Source of the DNA: Thalassobaculaceae bacterium
GTDB lineage: Bacteria > Pseudomonadota > Alphaproteobacteria > Thalassobaculales > Thalassobaculaceae
DNA length: 36,857 nt
Direction: 5' to 3'
Assembly: GCA_029212785.1 (NCBI GenBank)
Contig: JARGOG010000043.1
Span: 1-36,857 of the forward strand
In this document: positions 31,759 through 36,857 of the stretch, one piece after another
Numbering within the stretch: position 1 is the stretch's first letter
How the letters are laid out: each line of letters begins with the position of its first letter
Notes under the pieces: generated by a model
Database searches by the model: none
Seen by the model: only the letters and a program-made list of their open reading frames with translations
What the model was told of the DNA's origin: nothing
Program-made: the position numbers and the translations under genes

Positions 31759-33678
31759 TTATTTCCGCGCCTTGACCCGGGTCGCGAGCAGGTCCGCTGC
31801 CCGCGCGATGGCAACCGACACGTCCATCGGCTCGTCGCGGCGGAGGGTCGGCGTCATGTTGGCAAAGAAGAAATCCCTGCCATCCGTGATGTTGTAGAGC
31901 GACGGTGCCAGCCGGATCGTCTGGCATCCCACGGCCGCGGCGAGCACGCACACGCTGGTCGCCGTCGACACCGCCCCGTCCAGGGCAGCGATCAGGGCCG
32001 CCACGCCGTCGAGGTCCTCGCGCTGATCCAGGTCGCGCGGTCGCCAGATGTCGATCCCCTGGTCGCGGCGCAAAGCTTCGAGCTCTGCGTCGCACTCGTC
32101 ATACTGGAGGCAGACGAACCGGTATCCGGGCAGTCGGAGAATCGGCAGCATCTCCGGCAGCTCCGCGTAGAATGCGGAGCGGATGCCGCTGCGCAGCATG
32201 CTGCGCCAGCACAAACCGACCAGCGGACCGCTGCCCGGGAGTTCGGCCAGACGTCCCCGCCATTCCGCCACCCTGACCGGATCCGGCAGCAGATAACCCG
32301 ACCGTTCGGTCGGCCGGTCGCGGTCGCGGCGGTAGCGCCCCGGCAGGTCGCCCGCATGGATATGCGTTGTGAGGCCCAGGTCCGAGACGACCCGGTTGTA
32401 GTCGTATATCGCCCCCTCCCCGTCCACCCGGACCTGGCGATCGATCAGCGACAGACCGGGAAAGCTCCTGGACAGCAACGAATGAAACCGGGGATCGGCC
32501 TCCACCACCGGTTCCGGGCACTCCGCCAGCAGATCGGGCAGGCAGGACAGAAACAGAAGCTCGTCGCCGATCCCCTGTTCGGCCGCCACCAGAAGGTGGC
32601 CCGGCGGCAGATCTTTCCTCGACGCGCGCGGCGGGAGTCCGGTCGTCCGGTGGAACCGCGGTCCAACGGTACGCAACGCATCGAGATCCCAGCCGCGGCC
32701 AAGATCCCCATTCGCCTTCTCCGCCTGTGCCAACTGGTAGGCAAGCTCTCCGTCGCCCGGATGCGCCATCCGTGCGGTCCGGGCCACCCGCCGGGTGACC
32801 GCGAACCGCATTTCGCTGATCGCCGCCTGTGCCATGGACCGGGCACAGCCAAGATCGTCGGGAACCGCGACGAGTCCATGCCGGGCGGCCGACAGGCTCG
32901 CCGAGAACCACCCCTCCGCCCGCAGGGTCCGTGCGACCGCATCCCAGGCCGGGGCCGATAGCGGCGCGGTCGCGACCGCGCGACGGGACCACACGCGCGC
33001 CGACGCCATGCCCTCGGGCCGCGTTCCGCCCTCCGTCAGCAGATAGGTGACATCGCCGGATTGCGGGGCGACCAGCGCGGCGCGTCTGGCACAGATCCAG
33101 GCCTCCCGCCGCAGGCCGGCCCGCCGTGCGGATTGAACGGCCGTCACCGACAGGTCCGTGACGGCAGGAAGCAACCGGGCTGCGGCAAGCGAGGCTGTCG
33201 CCGCCGTCCCCTTGCGTCCAATCTGACCGGCGACCGCCGCAAGTCGGACCTGAGCCGCGGCATTGCCCGGCGCATTGACCGCCGCCCACCAGGCTAACGG
33301 ATAGGCGCCGGACAGGCGTCCCGCGCGGGCGAGAACGTCGGCCATCGCGAAGGCGGCGTCCCGCGTCTTTTGCGGGTCCGCAACCAGGGCGCGGCGCAGA
33401 AAACTTATCGCCCGGCCACCATCGCCGACTTCCGCGAGCGCCCGGCCACCGAGTTCAAGCACCGGCGTCAGTACCGGATCGAGGCACGCCGTCCTCAGAC
33501 ACCAGCGCGCCTGATCTTGGGCGGATCCGCCGATGACCAGGGTCACGACACGAGTATCGCCGGGGGCGGCGCAGGCGGCCAGGCGAAACCAGGCCTGCGC
33601 CTGTGTCGTCCGCTGCGCCCGTCGGTCAGCCAATGCGCGCTGTACGGCGGTCTGCGCGACCGGATCGAGCGGCGGCAT
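31759..33678 (-). CDS. Repeat/glycosyltransferase-like protein, distal member of a tandem pair
   Basis: The 639-residue protein has a helical, degenerate TPR-like N-terminal half (about 1-330) and a C-terminal half (about 360-625) resembling GT-B glycosyltransferases of the TPR/heptosyltransferase-like type: LLVAAEQGIGDELLFLSCLPDL near 362-383, RDRDRPTERSGYLLPDP near 451-467, VGLCWRS near 487-493, then DLDGVAALIAALDGAVSTATSVCVLAAAVGCQTIRLAP and DGRDFFFANMTPTL. It shares these blocks with the upstream protein and overlaps it by one base (TGATG). Proximity to flagellin suggests flagellin glycosylation; sugar and site are unknown. It ends 81 bp upstream of the flagellin dyad at 31674. Confidence 0.8.
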   Translation of the reverse strand: MPPLDPVAQTAVQRALADRRAQRTTQAQAWFRLAACAAPGDTRVVTLVIGGSAQDQARWCLRTACLDPVLTPVLELGGRALAEVGDGGRAISFLRRALVADPQKTRDAAFAMADVLARAGRLSGAYPLAWWAAVNAPGNAAAQVRLAAVAGQIGRKGTAATASLAAARLLPAVTDLSVTAVQSARRAGLRREAWICARRAALVAPQSGDVTYLLTEGGTRPEGMASARVWSRRAVATAPLSAPAWDAVARTLRAEGWFSASLSAARHGLVAVPDDLGCARSMAQAAISEMRFAVTRRVARTARMAHPGDGELAYQLAQAEKANGDLGRGWDLDALRTVGPRFHRTTGLPPRASRKDLPPGHLLVAAEQGIGDELLFLSCLPDLLAECPEPVVEADPRFHSLLSRSFPGLSLIDRQVRVDGEGAIYDYNRVVSDLGLTTHIHAGDLPGRYRRDRDRPTERSGYLLPDPVRVAEWRGRLAELPGSGPLVGLCWRSMLRSGIRSAFYAELPEMLPILRLPGYRFVCLQYDECDAELEALRRDQGIDIWRPRDLDQREDLDGVAALIAALDGAVSTATSVCVLAAAVGCQTIRLAPSLYNITDGRDFFFANMTPTLRRDEPMDVSVAIARAADLLATRVKARK

Positions 33679-35636
33679 CAGCCGGCGGAGGCCGGCGCCA
33701 CCAGCCGCGCCAGCATAGCCGCTGCCCGTCGGCCCGCTTCGGGACCGTCAAAGGCCTCGTCACGGTCGAAGACCGGATGGACATTGGGAAAGAAGAACTC
33801 GCGCCCGTTGGATACATAAAGGAAGCCCTGGGCCAGACGGACCGTCGGCGTGCCTACCGCGCCCGCGAAGGCGCAGTTCGCCGTCCGCGCCGAGACCACT
33901 GCGTCCAAAGCCCGCATCAAGGCCGACAGATCATCGAGATTCTCCCAGATGTCGAGACCGGGCGGGCGGATCATCTCCACTCCGGTCGCCGCCTTCACCT
34001 TCGCCAGATCCTCGGCATTGTTGCCGACCATCAGGTTTATGAACGTGCAGCCCGGCGTTGCCAGAACCGGAAACAGGTCCTCGATCGAGCAATGGATGCG
34101 GGCGCGGAACCGGGTCCATTGGGCGGTGCGCCAGACCATGCCGATCGTCTTGCCGCCACCGAGGGTCGCCAGCCAGTCGCGCCAATGGGCCACCCGGCCG
34201 GGATCCGGCTGCAGATAGCCCACCCGCTCCAGAGGCCGGTCGCGGTCGCGGCCGAGGATCCGCGGCAGGCTGCCGGAATAGGCGAACTGATGAATGCCGT
34301 ACTGGGCGGTCACTGTCTTGTAGTCGAGGAACTGTCCGAGCCCATCCCCCGGCACAAACTGCCGAGGCACCACGGTGGCCGACGGAAACGTTCGTGCGAT
34401 CAGGGGAATCAAACGCTTGTCGACCTCAATGACGACCGGCTGGGTGATGCGCTCATACATCTCGGCAAGGCAGGAGAGGAAGGTGACCTCGTCACCCACA
34501 CCTTGCTCGGAAGCGATGAGCAGCGGTCCGGTTTCCGTTCCCGGGCCCTGCCAGGATGCCGGCACATTCAGGCGCGGCCGGTGAACATCCCGCCGGATCC
34601 GCGCCTCGTGGAGATCCCAGGCGGTCTTCGCGTCGCCAATCCGGAATTCGACTTCGGCCAGGGTGTACTGGGCGTCCGCGTTATCGGGCTCGAGCACCAG
34701 GACGCGCCGTGAGACCGCCCGGCAATACGCAAGCTCATGGCGGTTGATCGCCGCGGACGCCAGGTTCCGCATGCCCATGTCGGACCCCGGCTCCAGCATC
34801 AGTGTCCGGCGGGACGCCTCGAAGGCGGTGTCGATCCGCCCGTCACGATAGGTCTCGGCACAGAGATTGAGCCAGTTCCGGGCATCGAGCGGCCGCAGGA
34901 TGGTCGCCGCCCGGGCCCAGGCGACATCCCGGTCGGTCGACCAGCGCGGATCGTGGGAAGTGGCAAGCGACCCATAGAGTTCATGCGTCTCCGGCGACAG
35001 CGCGATGGCCATCATGACCACCCGCCTGGCCGTCGCCAGATGGCCGAGATCGACGTTCGCCCGGGCCAGGTTCAGCGCAATCTCGGTATTTCCGATCTGG
35101 CGCTTCCAGGCCGCTTCCAGAGGCGGGATCGCCTCGGCCGGCCGGCCGGCGCGGCGCAACAGCACGCCCTGGCGCAGGACTGCATCGGGAGATTGCGGAA
35201 ACGCCATCAGCGCCTTGCGTGTGAGGGCGAGGCCGACAGCCGTCTGATCGCGGTCACCGAAGATCGCAGCAAGATTCACCAGGGCTTCCGCCCTGCCCGG
35301 ATCGAGCAGGATGGAGCGCCGAAACGCACCTTCGGCGGCGGGATCGTCGCGCAGGCTACGGTCGATGGCCCCCAGATGGTTCCAGGCCGGCCCGTAAATC
35401 GGCCGACGCTTCAGCGATGCGGCAACATAGGCGCGGCCATGCTCGGCCGCCCCGAGTTGGAACAGGGCGGTACCATAGAGGTCCAGAACATCGGCGTGGT
35501 TCGGGATGTCTTTGAGAAGCTGCTCGTAGGCCTGTGCCGCGGCCAGAACATTGCCGGACACGTGCAACTGAACAGCCTGATCGAACAGTTTGTGGAGGGC
35601 CGCTTTGCGCTCGGCGGTCAGCGGATCACCGGTCAC
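33678..35636 (-). CDS. TPR/glycosyltransferase-like protein, proximal member of a tandem pair
   Basis: The 652-residue protein has a clear N-terminal TPR array (about 10-345; for example FDQAVQLHVSGNVLAAAQAYEQLLKDIPNHADVLDLYGTALFQLG and AFRRSILLDPGRAEALVNLAAIFG) and a GT-B-like C-terminal half: LLIASEQGVGDEVTFLSCLAEM near 372-393, RDRDRPLERVGYLQPDP near 463-479, IGMVWRT near 498-504, then LMRALDAVVSARTANCAFAGAVGTPTVRLAQG and NGREFFFPNVHPVFDRDE. The pattern of helical repeats plus GT-B half is seen in protein O-glycosyltransferases. It stands between flaF copy 2 and its paralogue in the flbT operon, so flagellin is the most likely substrate. The donor sugar cannot be read from sequence. Confidence 0.82.
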   Translation of the reverse strand: MTGDPLTAERKAALHKLFDQAVQLHVSGNVLAAAQAYEQLLKDIPNHADVLDLYGTALFQLGAAEHGRAYVAASLKRRPIYGPAWNHLGAIDRSLRDDPAAEGAFRRSILLDPGRAEALVNLAAIFGDRDQTAVGLALTRKALMAFPQSPDAVLRQGVLLRRAGRPAEAIPPLEAAWKRQIGNTEIALNLARANVDLGHLATARRVVMMAIALSPETHELYGSLATSHDPRWSTDRDVAWARAATILRPLDARNWLNLCAETYRDGRIDTAFEASRRTLMLEPGSDMGMRNLASAAINRHELAYCRAVSRRVLVLEPDNADAQYTLAEVEFRIGDAKTAWDLHEARIRRDVHRPRLNVPASWQGPGTETGPLLIASEQGVGDEVTFLSCLAEMYERITQPVVIEVDKRLIPLIARTFPSATVVPRQFVPGDGLGQFLDYKTVTAQYGIHQFAYSGSLPRILGRDRDRPLERVGYLQPDPGRVAHWRDWLATLGGGKTIGMVWRTAQWTRFRARIHCSIEDLFPVLATPGCTFINLMVGNNAEDLAKVKAATGVEMIRPPGLDIWENLDDLSALMRALDAVVSARTANCAFAGAVGTPTVRLAQGFLYVSNGREFFFPNVHPVFDRDEAFDGPEAGRRAAAMLARLVAPASAG

Positions 35637-35648
35637 GGACCGGAACGC

Positions 35649-36098
35649 TCAGAACGAGTCGCGTGACGCCGCCCCGCCTGAGGCCGGCGCCGTGGCCTGC
35701 GCGACCGCGAGCTCTTCCTGCTCGGCCCGGGCCGGGTTCAGGCCACGCATGATCGCTTTGTTCACCGAGATCAACGCTTCGATATCGCCCTGTCCCGAGG
35801 TCACCAGTCCGGTCTCGCGCGACACCCAGATACCGAGGCTGACGATCGCCGCCCGCAGTTCGCGCGGTAGCATGTTGCCTTCGGTGCCGACGTCCTCGAC
35901 GAACGTATCCCAGACTTGGTTGTTCCAGTTGAGCGCATCCATGACCTCGGCCATGACGGACGGCTTGTTGCGCGCGTCCTCCATGCGGTCCTTCGCCTTC
36001 ATCAGAGCAGCCGTCACCTGACCCAGAAGACGATATTCCACATCCCGCGGGGACGCAGTGTTCTTAATCGCTCGGTTATAGGCATCGTAGCTGGACAT
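35649..36098 (-). CDS. flaF2: FlaF paralogue (copy 2, beside flbT)
   Basis: The 149-residue product aligns with the FlaF at 30217-30594: MSSYDAYNRAIKNTASPRDVEYRLLGQVTAALMKAKD against MRGYGAYKSAQGATAVQNGRDLEYRLLAQVTGGLMKARD, and LPRELRAAIVSLGIWVSRETGLVTSGQGDIEALISVNKAIMRGL against LPRQLKGGIASLALWVMKETKFVMSDDNASLDDLIEINRQIMAGL. It has an extra C-terminal tail of about 25 residues. A GTG at 36114-36116 overlaps the flbT stop (TAGTG) and is an alternative start; I chose the ATG at 36096-36098 because it matches the FlaF N-terminus. It probably follows flbT in one transcript. Confidence 0.88.
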   Translation of the reverse strand: MSSYDAYNRAIKNTASPRDVEYRLLGQVTAALMKAKDRMEDARNKPSVMAEVMDALNWNNQVWDTFVEDVGTEGNMLPRELRAAIVSLGIWVSRETGLVTSGQGDIEALISVNKAIMRGLNPARAEQEELAVAQATAPASGGAASRDSF

Positions 36099-36115
36099 TC
36101 GGACTTCACCGTCCA

Positions 36116-36553
36116 CTAAGGCGTTTCCAGTGCAATGCTCGGCCGTTCGGTCGTTTCTCCCCGCCCGAAAGCCAGCACCTGATCTTCATACGCGATCAAC
36201 GCTTTACAAGTCTTTAACGCCCGGTAGTAACGAGCCGCGTTCGCGTCCTGCACGATGTGCAGGAGCGTCCGGCGCACCTCGTTGAATGTCGTCGCCTCCA
36301 TGAAATCTTCGACCAATTTCATGAAGGTCGGGTAGTAATCCTGACGGCCCTCGTCGTCGAGGTACATCAAGAGGATCGTGAAATAGATCCGCTTGGCCGG
36401 CGTATCGGCCTCATGCTCCTGCATGATGTCCTTGCCCAGCAGGATCGTCGCCTCGTTCTGCAACACCAGGGACGCACCCTTGTTGCCGGCGACCATGACC
36501 GCGCCGTTGACGACGAACTTTTCCCCAGGCTTGATGTTGACCTTTAGTGGCAT
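36116..36553 (-). CDS. flbT: FlbT, post-transcriptional flagellin regulator
   Basis: In Caulobacter FlbT binds the flagellin mRNA leader and limits its translation until the hook is complete. The 145-residue protein has LKVNIKPGEKFVVNGAVMVAGNKGASLVLQNEATILLGKDIMQEHEADTPAKRIYFTILLMYLDDEGRQDYYPTFMKLVEDFMEATTFNEVRRTLLHIVQDANAARYYRALKTCKALIAYEDQVL, matching FlbT throughout. Length is typical. It is the first gene of the flbT-flaF2-TPR/GT-TPR/GT run. Only AAGG immediately before the ATG could serve as ribosome site, so initiation may be weak. Confidence 0.95.
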   Translation of the reverse strand: MPLKVNIKPGEKFVVNGAVMVAGNKGASLVLQNEATILLGKDIMQEHEADTPAKRIYFTILLMYLDDEGRQDYYPTFMKLVEDFMEATTFNEVRRTLLHIVQDANAARYYRALKTCKALIAYEDQVLAFGRGETTERPSIALETP

Positions 36554-36728
36554 GCCTTAAATGTCGCATCCATATTCAGACTGTCAAGCAAAGCTGGGAA
36601 TCGACGAATGATCTGCCGTTGGCACCATAGCGTCCGTGCGGGTTTCCGCATACGGCCGGCCGGTGCTCCGGATCCGGCGGGAGGGTCGAGTCGGCGACTT
36701 ACGTCGACATCGATTCGCCTGCACTAAG

Positions 36729-36857
36729 ATGTCCACCACTCTCGCCGCAACTCTGAAGGCCGGGCTGCGGGCGCACAAGGCCGGACAGATCGACCACGCG
36801 ATCACGGCCTACGGCGCCATTCTGCAGATCGTCCCGATCACCCGACCGCGCGCCATC
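36729..36857 (+). CDS. Start of a TPR protein (cut by window edge)
   Basis: From the ATG at 36729 the frame stays open to the window end for 43 codons: MSTTLAATLKAGLRAHKAGQ then IDHAITAYGAILQIVP. This reads as the first tetratricopeptide repeat (helix A LKAGLRAHKAGQIDHA, helix B ITAYGAILQIVP). It is divergent from flbT with a 175-bp gap. No Shine-Dalgarno is evident, and upstream in-frame non-ATG starts cannot be excluded. Given the tandem TPR/glycosyltransferase proteins on the other side of flbT, this may be another member of that group, but its C-terminal part is not visible. Confidence 0.55.
   Translation, partial: MSTTLAATLKAGLRAHKAGQIDHAITAYGAILQIVPITRPRAI

Noticed and set aside
33678-35636. 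Calling the TPR/glycosyltransferase-like proteins plain TPR scaffolds
   Set aside because: The C-terminal halves carry shared EQGxGDE and late VSARTANCAFAGAVG-type blocks of GT-B-like enzymes, so a purely scaffold role does not fit.
36614-36632. TTGGCAC on plus upstream of the right-edge TPR gene as a sigma-54 promoter
   Set aside because: The -12 position reads TC rather than GC, and there is no further support.
36584-36805. Minus-strand 73-codon frame upstream of flbT
   Set aside because: Arg/Thr-rich with no ribosome site; it overlaps the better plus-strand TPR start.

Overview
The window is a high-GC stretch of an alphaproteobacterial chromosome. It is almost entirely a flagellar gene region, joined at its left end to alaS, recA and cckA. 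The combination of FlbT, FlaF, FliX, MotE, a DUF6468-type protein, FlhX (a free FlhB C-terminal domain), single-cysteine DksA and CckA next to flhB points to Alphaproteobacteria, probably a Rhodospirillales-like lineage. That placement is inference from gene content. I see no mobile elements, CRISPR arrays, tRNA or rRNA genes.

Layout. 1-2118: alaS (3' end outside the window) and recA on the minus strand, with a duplicated SOS-box-like element upstream of recA. 2119-7513: a minus-strand run flgB-flgC-fliE-fliQ-fliR-flhB-cckA behind a strong sigma-54 site. 7676-9463: a plus-strand run flhX-small unknown protein-fliO-fliP. 9499-18648: a minus-strand run fliL-fliM-DUF6468-motE-cheY-cheZ-like-two MotB-like proteins-a 1212-residue secreted TPR protein. 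18982-22535: flgF-flgG-flgA-flgH on plus. 22658-23631: dksA and fliX on minus. 23916-25859: flgI-flgJ (rod-binding domain only)-flgN-like on plus. 25938-30146: a TPR protein, a FlaG-like protein, flgL and flgK on minus. 30217-31509: flaF and flagellin. 31759-36553: flbT, a second flaF and two tandem TPR/glycosyltransferase-like proteins, reading leftward. 36729-end: the start of another TPR protein on plus.

How it works together. The structural genes supply part of the export gate (FliOPQR, FlhB), the rod (FlgB, C, F, G, FliE), P and L rings (FlgA, H, I), hook-filament junction (FlgK, L) and filament (one flagellin). FlbT and FlaF are post-transcriptional flagellin regulators. The TPR/glycosyltransferase-like pair probably glycosylates flagellin. 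CckA would feed CtrA at the top of the hierarchy. Eight sites with -24/-12 geometry stand in front of flgB, fliL, flgF, flgG, flgH, flgI, flgK and flagellin, seven with exact GG-N10-GC and one with a weak -12. Four exact GGCA-N5-TGCC dyads, all intergenic, look like enhancer sites of an FlbD-type activator partnered by FliX.

Least explained are the operon joining cheY, a compact CheZ-like protein, two divergent MotB-like proteins (one without the stator aspartate) and the giant secreted TPR protein with no motA, and the paired TPR/glycosyltransferase-like proteins. flhA, flgD, flgE, fliF-fliK, fliN, fliI, motA, rpoN and flbD are not in the window and must be elsewhere if the system is complete.
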